Shown here piece after piece: positions 22,659 to 30,806 of a DNA stretch of 40,431 bases. The position numbers and the translations under genes are program-made. The stretch comes from Actinoplanes couchii. GTDB lineage: Bacteria; Actinomycetota; Actinomycetes; Mycobacteriales; Micromonosporaceae. The number at the start of each line of letters is the position of its first letter. Position 1 is the stretch's first letter. The stretch spans positions 1 to 40,431 of the forward strand of contig NZ_BOMG01000095.1 in the NCBI RefSeq assembly GCF_016862075.1, given 5' to 3'. The notes below the pieces were generated by a model. It ran no database searches and was not told where the DNA came from. It saw nothing but the letters and a program-made list of their open reading frames with translations.

Positions 22659-23579
22659 CTACACCAGGTGCGACGCGCTCACCTGCGGGAACGTGACGCC
22701 GGTGAGGTCTTCCGAGACGGACCACAGGCGCTGCTGTACGCCTACCTGGTGTGATTCCGGGCTGGACGTGACCAGGCGGGGGTGGCCCTTGACCTCGAAA
22801 CGGCCGCCGGGACCGTAGTACTGGCCGCCGAGCACTGCCGGGTCGGTGGCGGCGCGCAGGGTCGGCAGGGCGCCCATCGCCGGGGCCTGGGTGATCAGCG
22901 GCGCCAGCCAGGTGATCGGCAGGCGCAGGGCGGTCGGTGTGTTGCGGGCCAGCTCGGTGCTGGACACGCCGGGATGGGCGGCCACCGCGACGGTGGTGCC
23001 GTGGGCGGCCAGACGGCGCTGCAACTCGTAGGTGAACATCAAGTTGGCCAGCTTGGACTGCCCGTAGGCGGCGATCCGGCTGTACGACCGCTGGAACTGC
23101 AGGTCGTCGAAGTGGATCGCGGCGCGGATGCGGTGGCCGGTGCTGCTGACCGTCACCACGCGGGAGCCGGGCACCGGCAGCATCAGGTCCAGCAGCAGGC
23201 CGGTGAGAGCGAAGTGGCCGAGGTGATTGGTGCCGAACTGCATCTCGAAGCCGTCGCGGGTGGTCTGCGCCGGGGTGTACATCACGCCGGCGTTGTTGAT
23301 CAGCAGGTCGAGGCGGTCGAACCTGCTCCGCAGGGCCGCGGCGGCGGTGCGGACCGAGTCGAGCGAGGTCAGGTCGAGGGCCTGCACGCTCACGTCACCG
23401 GTCATCCGGGCCGCGGCCTGCTCACCTTTCTCGACGTTGCGCACGGCGAGCACCACGGAGGCGCCGCGCTCGGCGAGGGCTTTGGCGGTCTCGTACCCCA
23501 AGCCGGCGTTGGCTCCGGTCACCACTGCCACGCGGCCGTGCTGGTCCGGGATGTTCGCCGTCGTCCACTGCTCGCTCAT
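22659..23579 (-). CDS. SDR-family oxidoreductase, extended (retinol-DH-like)
   Basis: 306 residues. The start at 23579 has GGGGAG with a 6-base spacer. VTGANAGLGYETAKALAERG is the cofactor motif and LAVRNVEKGEQA follows the second strand (NADP-type Arg). LLINNAGVMYTP, NHLGHFALTGLLLDLM and the catalytic IAAYGQSKLANLMFTYEL are the usual features of the retinol-dehydrogenase/WW-oxidoreductase-like group. The C-terminal extension with YYGPGGRFEVKGHP fits too. It is divergent from a TetR gene, with three operator copies between. Confidence 0.87.
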   Translation of the reverse strand: MSEQWTTANIPDQHGRVAVVTGANAGLGYETAKALAERGASVVLAVRNVEKGEQAAARMTGDVSVQALDLTSLDSVRTAAAALRSRFDRLDLLINNAGVMYTPAQTTRDGFEMQFGTNHLGHFALTGLLLDLMLPVPGSRVVTVSSTGHRIRAAIHFDDLQFQRSYSRIAAYGQSKLANLMFTYELQRRLAAHGTTVAVAAHPGVSSTELARNTPTALRLPITWLAPLITQAPAMGALPTLRAATDPAVLGGQYYGPGGRFEVKGHPRLVTSSPESHQVGVQQRLWSVSEDLTGVTFPQVSASHLV

Positions 23580-23597
23580 GTCGGGCTCCCCGCTTAA

Positions 23598-23665
23598 GTA
23601 CCGAAGGTATCTTGTGAGAACGACAGTAAAGTACTTGCGGTACGATGTCAACGTACCGCAGGTAT
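23598..23665. promoter_or_regulatory. three TetR operator candidates in phase
   Basis: GTACCGAAGGTAT (23598-23610), GTACTTGCGGTAC (23631-23643) and GTACCGCAGGTAT (23653-23665) fit a palindromic consensus GTACC-N3-GGTAC. Their start-to-start spacings are 33 and 22 bases, about three and two helical turns, so all lie on one face of the DNA between the divergent SDR and TetR starts. Confidence 0.72.
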
Positions 23666-23684
23666 TTAAGTTAGGGAGTTGATC

Positions 23685-24284
23685 GTGACCTTCCAGCGGG
23701 CCCGAACCGAAGAGCAGCGCGAGATCCGCCGCCAGGCGATCCTCGACACCGCATCGGCCATGCTCGACGAGATGCCGGTGGCCGCGGTCACCCTCAACGA
23801 GCTCAGCCGCCGCGCCGGCCTGGCCAAACCCAACGTGCTGCGCTACTTCGAGTCCCGCGAGGCCGAGCTGCTCGAGCTGCTCGACCTCTTCCTGCGCGAC
23901 TGGCTGACCGCACTGGCCGCCGCCCTGACCGCCGGCGTCGACGAGAGCCGGCCGATGACCGACCGCGCGACAGCGGTGTCCGGCATCCTCAGCGGATCAC
24001 TCGCCGACCGGGTGGTGCTGTGCGACCTGTTCGGCGCACAGGGCAGCGTCCTGGAGCACAACGTCTCCGTCGAGGTCGTGGCCCGCTACAAACGCGCCTC
24101 CCTGCAACGCCTCGCCACCATGACCGCGCTGATCCAGAAGTACCTGCCGGAGCTGGGCGAGAACGCGACCCTGTTCAGCCTGCAGACCATGGTGCTGGCC
24201 GGGGCACTGTCGGCGTACAGCACCCCCCACCCAGCCTGCAGGCGGCGTACCGGGCCGAACCCGAACTGGCCCGCCTCCACCTGA
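23685..24284 (+). CDS. TetR-family regulator with frameshifted C-terminus
   Basis: 199 residues as read, from a GTG at 23685 with AGGGAG 6 bases upstream (a TTG at 23679 is less likely). The helix-turn-helix is VAAVTLNELSRRAGLAKPNV then LRYFESREAELLELL. After ALSAYSTPH the frame gives PACRRRTGPNPNW, which looks non-coding. With one more C in the C6 run at 24223-24228 it reads STPPPSLQAAYRAEPELARL, a normal TetR tail. So it is a frameshift or a homopolymer error. It is divergent from an SDR with three operators between, and the DNA-binding domain is intact. Confidence 0.8.
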   Translation: MTFQRARTEEQREIRRQAILDTASAMLDEMPVAAVTLNELSRRAGLAKPNVLRYFESREAELLELLDLFLRDWLTALAAALTAGVDESRPMTDRATAVSGILSGSLADRVVLCDLFGAQGSVLEHNVSVEVVARYKRASLQRLATMTALIQKYLPELGENATLFSLQTMVLAGALSAYSTPHPACRRRTGPNPNWPAST

Positions 24285-24359
24285 AAACGCACAGATGCTC
24301 ATGGATGCTAGATTTCCGCGCTGTCCGGACTATCCGTCTGTTGAGGAGAGTGGGCCGGC

Positions 24360-25934
24360 ATGGCGATCAGAGCGCTGCGCCCGAACGATCCGCGGGTCCT
24401 CGGCGGATTCCAGGTGCTCGGGCTCCTCGGCGAGGGCGGTATGGGTGCCGTCTACCAGGCGCGGGACCGTGACGGGCGGACAGTAGCGATCAAGGTCATC
24501 CGGCCGGAGTACGCGGCGGTGCCCGAGTTCCGGGCCCGGTTCCGCAGCGAGGTCGAGCGGGCCCGCCAGGTGCCGCCGTTCAGCACCGCGGCCGTCCTCG
24601 GCGCCGACCCCGACCACAGCACGCCGTACCTGGTCGTGGAATACGTCGACGGCCCGAACCTGAGCGAGGTCATCGCCGACCACGGGCCGCTCACCGACGG
24701 CGCGCTGCACAGCGTGGCCGTCGGCGTCGCCACCGCCCTGGTCGCCATCCACGGCGCCGGGGTGGTGCACCGCGACCTCAAACCCGCCAACGTGCTGTTC
24801 GCCCTCGGCTCGCCCAAGGTCATCGACTTCGGCATCGCCCGGGCCCTGGACGCCGACGACGGACTCACCCGCACCGGGCAGACCGTCGGCACCGTCGCCT
24901 ACATGGCCCCGGAACGACTCGAAGGACCCCTGATCGGCCAGGCCACCCCGGCGGTCGACGTCTTCGCCTGGGGTGCCGTGGTGGCCTACGCCGCGAACGG
25001 GCGCTCGCCCTTCCCCGGCGACTCCCCCACCGCGATCGCCATCCGCATCCTCACCCGCGAACCCGAACTCGGCAGCCTGACCGGCCCGCTCCGCGCGATC
25101 GTCGAACGGACCCTGGCCAAGAACCCCGCCGCCCGGCCCACCGCGCCCGAACTGCTGGACATGCTCCTCGCGTCGGACTCCGCCCCACCCACCCGGCCGG
25201 TCGTCCTCCCCGCCCCGTCGCCGCGGCGCTCCGGCCAGCACCGCAAGGACCGGCCCGGGTTCCCGCGACTGGCGGCCGCCGTCGGCGCCGGGGTGCTGAC
25301 CGTCGCCCTGGCCGCGGGCACAGCGATCGCCATGTGGCCCTCCCCGGACAAGAACCCGCTTCCGCCGGCCCCTTCCGCGCCACCGCCAGAGCCCGTCATG
25401 GTGATCAACGACCCGCTGATCGGGCCGTCGCTGTGGGCGGAGACGACGAACTCGCAAAGCAGCTGCACGTTCGACGGCGAATTCCTGATCATCAAAGGCC
25501 GGCACGGCATCATGTGCACCGGACCACGCAAGGAGTTCACCGGCGACCAGAAGACCCTGATCTCCGTCGAGTCGGTGGTCGGCGAGTTGTGCGCACGGAT
25601 CTACTTCCGCTACCACCACACCGGCGAAGGCTCCTACGTCCTCGAGGTGTGCCGGAACAACCTCGCCCTCGCCAGCACCACACCCAACGCGCCATGGACC
25701 GTGCTCAACGAAGGCCGGAGCGTCAACCTGGGCGCCAAATCCCACCGCTTCTCCATCGAGATCGAGGACGAGTTCGCCGGGGTCTACATGGACGGCCTCC
25801 GCGATCCCGTGCTCACCGCACCACTGGAGGAACCGGCCCTGACCAGCGGCACCGTCGAGATCGCCGCCGGCGGCCACTCCTCGGAGAACTCCACGATCAA
25901 GCTCTACGGCATCGAGGTCTGGACGGCCGGCTGA
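24360..25934 (+). CDS. transmembrane Ser/Thr protein kinase
   Basis: 524 residues. Kinase domain at about residues 17-270: GEGGMGAVYQA glycine loop, catalytic K45 in VAIKVI, HRDLKPANV with D139 and N144, DFGIA with D156, and GTVAYMAPERL. A Pro/Arg-rich juxtamembrane stretch leads to one membrane helix (LAAAVGAGVLTVALAAGTAI, about residues 300-323). About 190 extracytoplasmic residues follow (SSCTFDGEFLIIKGRHGIMC, then YHHTGEGSYVLEVCRNNLAL) and look like a beta-sandwich laminin/concanavalin-type domain with four cysteines. It is a Hanks-type sensor kinase signalling from outside to unknown cytoplasmic targets. No phosphatase or FHA partner is adjacent. Confidence 0.9.
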   Translation: MAIRALRPNDPRVLGGFQVLGLLGEGGMGAVYQARDRDGRTVAIKVIRPEYAAVPEFRARFRSEVERARQVPPFSTAAVLGADPDHSTPYLVVEYVDGPNLSEVIADHGPLTDGALHSVAVGVATALVAIHGAGVVHRDLKPANVLFALGSPKVIDFGIARALDADDGLTRTGQTVGTVAYMAPERLEGPLIGQATPAVDVFAWGAVVAYAANGRSPFPGDSPTAIAIRILTREPELGSLTGPLRAIVERTLAKNPAARPTAPELLDMLLASDSAPPTRPVVLPAPSPRRSGQHRKDRPGFPRLAAAVGAGVLTVALAAGTAIAMWPSPDKNPLPPAPSAPPPEPVMVINDPLIGPSLWAETTNSQSSCTFDGEFLIIKGRHGIMCTGPRKEFTGDQKTLISVESVVGELCARIYFRYHHTGEGSYVLEVCRNNLALASTTPNAPWTVLNEGRSVNLGAKSHRFSIEIEDEFAGVYMDGLRDPVLTAPLEEPALTSGTVEIAAGGHSSENSTIKLYGIEVWTAG

Positions 25935-26052
25935 CGGCCGTAGTGTCTGCTCCAGCCGGACCGGGCGGCCTTCGGGGGTGGCGGCTTCCACTCGGAGATC
26001 GCACTGGAACACTGGGGATCAGCGGAACCTTCACATCCGACGAGGAGCTGCC

Positions 26053-26529
26053 ATGAAGTACACCGTCTCGCTGGAGATCGGCGTGCCGCGGGACCGGGTG
26101 GTCCAGCTGCTGTCGGAGCCGGAGCATCTGCCGTACTGGCTTCGGGGTCTGGTGTCGCACGAACCGGTGAACGGGGTGCACGGGCAGGTCGGCACCGAGT
26201 CGCGGGTGGTGCTGCGGATGGGGCAGCAGCAGTTCGAGGCCACCGAGACCATCACCCGCCTGGAACGGGACGCACCGGACGGCATCGTCCGTTACGACCG
26301 CGAACTCACCGGGGCGGGCATGTGGAACGCCGCCCGCGAGCGCCTGATCGAAACCGGTCCGGCGACGACGCTCTGGGAGAGCGAGAACGAGTACCGGTTC
26401 GACAGCCTGCCGATGCGCCTGGGCGGGTTCCTGATGACCGGCGCCTTCCGTAAGCAGTCGCTCCAGCACATGCGCGATTTCCAGGCGTTCGCCGAGAACG
26501 GGACGGACGTCCGTACGACGGATCAGTAG
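26053..26529 (+). CDS. SRPBCC-family (START-like) protein
   Basis: 158 residues. The ATG has GAGGAG 5 bases upstream, which fixes the start. MKYTVSLEIGVPRDRVVQLL, the SEPEHLPYWLRGLVSHEPVN segment, ETITRLERDAPDGIVRYDRE and TTLWESENEYRFDSLPMRL match the polyketide-cyclase/SRPBCC fold, a deep hydrophobic pocket. Such stand-alone members bind lipids or aromatic ligands, and no catalytic residues can be assigned. It lies 118 bases after the kinase gene and may belong to its transcript. It overlaps the convergent gene by 7 bases. Confidence 0.78.
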   Translation: MKYTVSLEIGVPRDRVVQLLSEPEHLPYWLRGLVSHEPVNGVHGQVGTESRVVLRMGQQQFEATETITRLERDAPDGIVRYDRELTGAGMWNAARERLIETGPATTLWESENEYRFDSLPMRLGGFLMTGAFRKQSLQHMRDFQAFAENGTDVRTTDQ

Positions 26530-27314
26530 GTTTGATCTCGGCATTTCGGGTTCTCCTCGCGATGCCGGCTCGCCCATCGGCCGGCATCGAGTTCCCGCCG
26601 GTCGGGCGGAACAGCGGCCAGTTGCAGGCGGCGCAGCAGCGGAAGGTTGCCGGGCAACGCCGCGACGTCCGCCGCTCGCAGGCGAGGGTGGTCGACGACC
26701 AGCGTCCCGTCGTTCATCGTCACCAGGGCTCGGTACTGGCGCAGGTCACCGGGTCCGTCGGCCCGGAGCAGGGTCTCGGCCGGACGGCGGGGACGGAGGA
26801 TGTGCTGCCCGTCCGGGTGCAGGTGATCGAGGAACCATTCGAAGGCGGCTACGTCCTCCCGGGCTTGGCGTACCAGGTCGGCGAAGGTGTTCGAGTCGAC
26901 CGCGAGGAACGCCGCCGGATCGCGGGGCAACTGCCACCGCTTCCAGGTGGGCCGGGTCTCGGGTGACGCGGCGGGCGGTGGAAGCGGTGCCCGCTCCAGG
27001 AACTCGACGCCGATACCCGCTTCGGCCAGGTGCCTGCGGATCCAGGAGCGCTTGAAGTCGTCGCTGGTCTGCCACGCCCAGACCAGCGGATCGTACTCGC
27101 CGATCGGCCGGGGCCGGTCGGCGCCGGGCAGATTGTGGCAGATGTCGGCGATGAGCCGGATCTCGGCGAGATGGCCGTCCGGATGTCTCGACCGTTCCGG
27201 CCTCGATGCCAGTGCTCGGATCTGGAGCATCCCGGCCGACAGCAGCACCGCGATGACCGCGCGACGTTGATCGCGCGACCATCCGGCACGAGCCCTCCGA
27301 TGTGTACGCACCAC
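26523..27314 (-). CDS. hypothetical protein
   Basis: 263 residues from a GTG at 27314. The first 30 residues are basic (VRTHRRARAGWSRDQRR). Then come a helical block HPDGHLAEIRLIADICHNLP with GADRPRPIGEYDPLVWAWQT, and a mid-region with many Trp, Pro and Arg. No signal, membrane helix or known motif was found. The conserved HLAEIRLIADICHNLPG-type stretch recurs in short actinobacterial proteins of unknown role, as far as I recall. It is oriented with, and 41 bases downstream of, the membrane protein gene at 27356, so the two may be co-transcribed. Confidence 0.6.
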   Translation of the reverse strand: MVRTHRRARAGWSRDQRRAVIAVLLSAGMLQIRALASRPERSRHPDGHLAEIRLIADICHNLPGADRPRPIGEYDPLVWAWQTSDDFKRSWIRRHLAEAGIGVEFLERAPLPPPAASPETRPTWKRWQLPRDPAAFLAVDSNTFADLVRQAREDVAAFEWFLDHLHPDGQHILRPRRPAETLLRADGPGDLRQYRALVTMNDGTLVVDHPRLRAADVAALPGNLPLLRRLQLAAVPPDRRELDAGRWASRHREENPKCRDQTY

Positions 27315-27355
27315 GAGACGGTATCGTCCGGGCGATTTTCAGGCGTGCGCCCAGA

Positions 27356-27922
27356 TCAGTAGGTCCGCAGGTAGTGGATCACGTTCGCTGAGCCGGGGAC
27401 GCCGGTCGCGGCCAGGACATTGATCAGGGCGCTGATGTCGTGCGGTGGCATCGGGTAGCCCTCGCCGGTGGACAGGCGCAGGTAGGTGTTCTCGGCGGGA
27501 CCGGCGATCACCAGTTCGGCGATCATGTCGCTGCGGCCGGGCGTGCGCCACCGGAGCTGGGTCGGGTGGATGCCGACCGACGGGGCCATCGCCAGGTCGA
27601 CGGTGCGGGGCCGGACCGTCCGAATCGTCAACCGCGATCCTTCCAACCAGGCGGTCGTGCGGGTGACCTTGACCGCGTTGAACACCATCAACGCCGTGAA
27701 CAGGCCCATCAGCAGCACCCCGAACAGGATGGAGGCGACGACCTTCCACTGGGCGAGGTCGCCGGACGTGTCCGAGACGAAGGAGGCGACCAGCCCGGCG
27801 AGAATGCCGGCGACCAGACACAGCGGCGCCCCGACGACACCGAAGATGATGACGGTCGCCAGCCGGCTGCTGCGGGTGGTGGTGAAGCCATAACTCAGTT
27901 CATGGCGGTACGGGTTGAGCAC
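27356..27922 (-). CDS. two-helix membrane protein
   Basis: 188 residues from a GTG at 27922. Helix 1 is VIIFGVVGAPLCLVAGILAG (about residues 24-46) and helix 2 is SILFGVLLMGLFTALMVFNA (about residues 64-84). The 100-residue C-terminal domain (LEGSRLTIRTVRPRTVDLAM, then AELVIAGPAENTYLRLSTGE) is beta-rich and resembles PH-like domains of small actinobacterial membrane proteins. It is probably anchored in the cytoplasmic membrane. Function is unknown. It starts downstream of hairpins that close the flavin monooxygenase gene. Confidence 0.65.
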   Translation of the reverse strand: MLNPYRHELSYGFTTTRSSRLATVIIFGVVGAPLCLVAGILAGLVASFVSDTSGDLAQWKVVASILFGVLLMGLFTALMVFNAVKVTRTTAWLEGSRLTIRTVRPRTVDLAMAPSVGIHPTQLRWRTPGRSDMIAELVIAGPAENTYLRLSTGEGYPMPPHDISALINVLAATGVPGSANVIHYLRTY

Positions 27923-27983
27923 CCGGCGATGGTACGGGCCGCATCCGCCCTGCTCACGACCACCCTAACGATCACGCCACGCC

Positions 27984-28066
27984 AACGGAGACAGGTTCAC
28001 CGCGGCTTCGGCGATTCGTCGGCTCGTCTCCGTTTTGGAAGTCTGGGCCCGCCGCCACGAGCCCAG
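27984..28066. terminator. paired hairpins after the monooxygenase gene
   Basis: AACGGAGAC (27984-27992) pairs with GTCTCCGTT (28026-28034), 9 bases around a 33-base loop. CTGGGC (28043-28048) pairs with GCCCAG (28061-28066). Both lie just past the minus-strand monooxygenase stop (28094), where a terminator is expected. Confidence 0.5.
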
Positions 28067-28093
28067 CCCAGCCAGGTGAAGCCCGGGTGGTGT

Positions 28094-29269
28094 TCAGCCG
28101 CTGATGTCTCGGTTCTTCGAGTCGAAGCTGGTGTTGCCGGGCAGGCCGCCGGAGGTGGCGGCCATCTGCATCATCTGGGTGCGCATCGCGTACTCCTGGT
28201 CGTCCTTGGCGATGAACAGCAGGCGGTCGGCGTGGACCTGGGCCTGCTGTTCCTCGATGTGCGGGCGCAGCCGGGTCTCCCAGGCCTTCAGTGCGGTGCC
28301 GATGTCGCCGTCGTGCCGGGCGAGCATGGTGCCGAGCAGGTCGGCGCCGGCCATGCCGGTGGAGGCGCCCATGCCGGAGTAGAGCGTGAGGCACCAGGCC
28401 GCGTCGCCGGCCAGCACCACCCGGCCGTCGTGCCAGCGTGGCATGCGCACCTGGTTGACGGAGTCGAACAGCACGTCGGGTGCCTCCTCGTAACGGTCGA
28501 GGAGTTCGCCCAGGATCGGCCCGGTGGCGGCGGGGCCGAAGGCGGACCGCAGGTTCTCGATAGGCGTACCGGCAAAGGGGTTGCCGGAATCGTCGGCGCG
28601 GTAGGTGAACATCAGACTGGACGGCCGGTCGGCGAAGGAGAACGCGATCGCGGACCGGCCCGGCTCGTTGAGCCACAGGCCTTCGGACATGCCGAAACCG
28701 GTGAGCGGCCGGTCGAGCAGACACGCGCCGATCATGAAGCCGAGCGGGTGCAGCAGGTCGTCGCCGAAGACCAGCTCGCGGACGGTCGAGCGCATCCCGT
28801 CCGCGCCGACCACGAGATCGAATTTTTCGGTACGGGTGACGCCAGTCGCCTGGTCGAGGAGTGTGACTTGCGCGCCCGTCTCGTCCTGGGTGATGGCGGT
28901 GGGGACCGTGGCGTAGCGGACCTCGACGTCGGCGGGCAGCACCGAGAACAGTGCCCGTTCGATGTCGCCGCGCAGCAGCATTCGAGGTTCGCCGGGCAGG
29001 TCGGACGGCATCATCGCGGGGCTGCGCCGGCCGTCGCGGTCGACGGTGTACGAGGTGGCGCCGGAGCCGCTGCGGGTGCCGATCGCGTCGAGGACGCCGA
29101 GTCGTCCGGCGGCTGCTTTGCCGGTCCCGAACAGCATGATGAAGTATCCGCCGCCGCGCCGCTGTGCCGCCCTTTCCACCATGACGGGTTCCCAGCCGAT
29201 CTGCCGTAGCCGGATGGCGGTGGCGACGCCGGTGATGCCCGCTCCGACGACGAGAGCCCGTTTGCTCAT
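28094..29269 (-). CDS. FAD-dependent monooxygenase
   Basis: 391 residues. The dinucleotide motif ALVVGAGITGVATAIRLRQI is at the N-terminus, a DG motif in VVGADGMRSTVREL at about residue 160, and the second FAD contact in RVVLAGDAAWCLTLYSGMGA near residue 290, with the flavin-GD signature. This is the PHBH-like (TetX/aromatic hydroxylase) class that uses NAD(P)H and O2 to hydroxylate a substrate in the cytosol. The start ATG at 29269 is 21 bases from an operator candidate. It is divergent from a TetR gene, which probably represses it and is relieved by its substrate. Confidence 0.9.
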   Translation of the reverse strand: MSKRALVVGAGITGVATAIRLRQIGWEPVMVERAAQRRGGGYFIMLFGTGKAAAGRLGVLDAIGTRSGSGATSYTVDRDGRRSPAMMPSDLPGEPRMLLRGDIERALFSVLPADVEVRYATVPTAITQDETGAQVTLLDQATGVTRTEKFDLVVGADGMRSTVRELVFGDDLLHPLGFMIGACLLDRPLTGFGMSEGLWLNEPGRSAIAFSFADRPSSLMFTYRADDSGNPFAGTPIENLRSAFGPAATGPILGELLDRYEEAPDVLFDSVNQVRMPRWHDGRVVLAGDAAWCLTLYSGMGASTGMAGADLLGTMLARHDGDIGTALKAWETRLRPHIEEQQAQVHADRLLFIAKDDQEYAMRTQMMQMAATSGGLPGNTSFDSKNRDISG

Positions 29270-29290
29270 CGATGTTCTCCGCTCCGCATT

Positions 29291-29348
29291 AAGTGGACCC
29301 TTGTGGTCCGCTTGAACGGAACGCTAAGTGGACCACGTTGATCCGCTT
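29291..29348. promoter_or_regulatory. two 23-bp TetR operator candidates
   Basis: AAGTGGA-N9-TCCGCTT occurs at 29291-29313 and 29326-29348, 18 of 23 bases identical. Each is a near-perfect palindrome (one mismatch per arm). The repeats are 35 bases apart and lie between the flavin monooxygenase and TetR starts. A third half-site may follow (TTAGTGGA). Confidence 0.75.
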
Positions 29349-29378
29349 AGTGGAGTAGTTCACAGATAAGATCGCCGG

Positions 29379-30038
29379 GTGACAAGCACGGACGACCGGC
29401 CGCTACGCCGCGACGCACAGCTCAACCGCGACCGGATCATTCGCGCAGCTCAGGAGGTGTTCGCTCAGCGCGGTTTGGCCGGCACCTTCCACAACGTCGC
29501 CGACCAGGCGGGTGTCGGCCTGGGCACCGTCTACCGCCGCTTCGCCACCAAGGAACTCCTGGTGGAAGCGGTCTATGAACAGCGGCTCGCCGATTTTGTC
29601 GGCACCGTCGAGGCCGCCCTGCACGCGCCCACCGGCTGGGACGGCCTGGTCGACGTGCTGAGCACCGCCGCGCGGCTGCACGCCACCGACCGTGGTCTGC
29701 GCGACGTCGTCCTCACCCGCGGGCACCGGCCGCGTTCGTTCGCGGCGTTCACTGACCGGATGGAACCGCTGCTGAACCAGCTGGTCGACCGCGCCCGCAC
29801 CGAGGGCTCGCTGCGCGCCGACGTCACCGCCGAGGACCTGCCGATCCTGCTCGCCCTGATCAGCGAGGTGGCCATGCACGGCGACCCGGTCCGGCCCGGC
29901 ATACACGCCCGCTACCTGCAGCTTCTCCTCGACGGACTCCGCCGCTCCCCCACCGCCGGCGCCCTCGGTGAACCCCTCGCCCGACGGGAGTTGGACGCCA
30001 TCGCCGACAGCTGGCTCCCCCGCCTGGATCACACCTGA
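29379..30038 (+). CDS. TetR-family regulator of the flavin monooxygenase
   Basis: 219 residues from a GTG. DAQLNRDRIIRAAQEVFAQR, then LAGTFHNVADQAGVGLGTVY and RRFATKELLVEAVYEQR form the helix-turn-helix. The C-terminal part has the PaaX-unrelated TetR_C pattern FVGTVEAALHAPTGWDGLVD with VLTRGHRPRSFAAFTDRMEP, typical of the subgroup that controls flavin monooxygenases. Two operators lie 31-88 bases upstream. The 3' end overlaps the SGNH hydrolase gene by 10 bases. Confidence 0.87.
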   Translation: MTSTDDRPLRRDAQLNRDRIIRAAQEVFAQRGLAGTFHNVADQAGVGLGTVYRRFATKELLVEAVYEQRLADFVGTVEAALHAPTGWDGLVDVLSTAARLHATDRGLRDVVLTRGHRPRSFAAFTDRMEPLLNQLVDRARTEGSLRADVTAEDLPILLALISEVAMHGDPVRPGIHARYLQLLLDGLRRSPTAGALGEPLARRELDAIADSWLPRLDHT

Positions 30039-30715
30039 GCGGCGACGTCCCGGGCCCAGAACCGGTAACCGAGGGCCGACGGGTGGAACCGGTCGCCGGA
30101 GAAGAAGCCGGGCGGCGGCGTTCCGGCGGGTGAGTCGACGAACGTGGTCCGGCCGGGGTTCTGTGCGCACACCTCCCGGGAGACCGCGTCCAGCGCGGCG
30201 GCACGCTCGCTGAGGAAACGGGCCAGCGTCGATGGGATGGCGGGGAACCTGGTCAGCGGCGGGATCCCGGCGACCAGGACCCGGTGCGAGCGGGCCGCGA
30301 GTTCGCCGAGGATGGCGGTCAGGTCGTCGCGCCACATGTCCGGTGTACGGCCGGCCATCACGTCGTTGGCGCCGGCGAGCAGCACGACGAGGTCGAGGTC
30401 GTCGTCGAGGCGCGGCACGAGCCGGTGACGGATGCGCCGGGCGGTGGCACCGAACTGGCCGACCGCCTGCCAGTCGACCGGGCGGCCGGTGCGCTCGGCG
30501 ACCTCCCGGGCGAATCCGGCGGCGAACGCCTCCTCGTCACCGGTGACACCGCAGCCGGCCGCGGTGGAGTCGCCGAGGACGGTCAGGCGCAGCGGCGTGC
30601 CGGAGCCCTCCGGCACGGAGCCGCCGGTGCCGCCGCCCGGAGTGGACGCGAGCTTGAGGGTGGAGCGCAGCCACAGCCCCTGAACTGCGACGACGGGTAG
30701 CCGGACCGGGTTCAT
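30029..30715 (-). CDS. SGNH/GDSL-family hydrolase
   Basis: 228 residues from ATG 30715. Block I is LTVLGDSTAAGCGV with the nucleophile Ser in GDS. Block III is LLAGANDVM (GxND) and block V is SGDRFHPSALGYRFWA with the DxxH pair. This is the catalytic set of acyl-esterases, lysophospholipases or carbohydrate deacetylases. No clear signal peptide is seen, although the first 18 residues are moderately hydrophobic (VVAVQGLWLRSTLK), so location is uncertain. It is divergent from a TetR gene with two operators between. Confidence 0.85.
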   Translation of the reverse strand: MNPVRLPVVAVQGLWLRSTLKLASTPGGGTGGSVPEGSGTPLRLTVLGDSTAAGCGVTGDEEAFAAGFAREVAERTGRPVDWQAVGQFGATARRIRHRLVPRLDDDLDLVVLLAGANDVMAGRTPDMWRDDLTAILGELAARSHRVLVAGIPPLTRFPAIPSTLARFLSERAAALDAVSREVCAQNPGRTTFVDSPAGTPPPGFFSGDRFHPSALGYRFWARDVAAQV

Positions 30716-30733
30716 GGCTTACCTCTTCTCCTC

Positions 30734-30786
30734 GTATACGCTGCCGTATAGGGGCACGCTAACCGCTCATATACGGTGGCGTATAC
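30734..30786. promoter_or_regulatory. two TetR operator candidates in opposite orientation
   Basis: GTATACGCTGCCGTATAG (30734-30751) and ATATACGGTGGCGTATAC (30769-30786) share 15 of 18 bases when one is reverse-complemented, and both contain ATACG-N4-CGTAT. Centres are 35 bases apart, in the gap between the SGNH and TetR genes. They include likely -10 elements. Confidence 0.72.
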
Positions 30787-30806
30787 GCGAAGGTGGGCCA
30801 GGTCAC

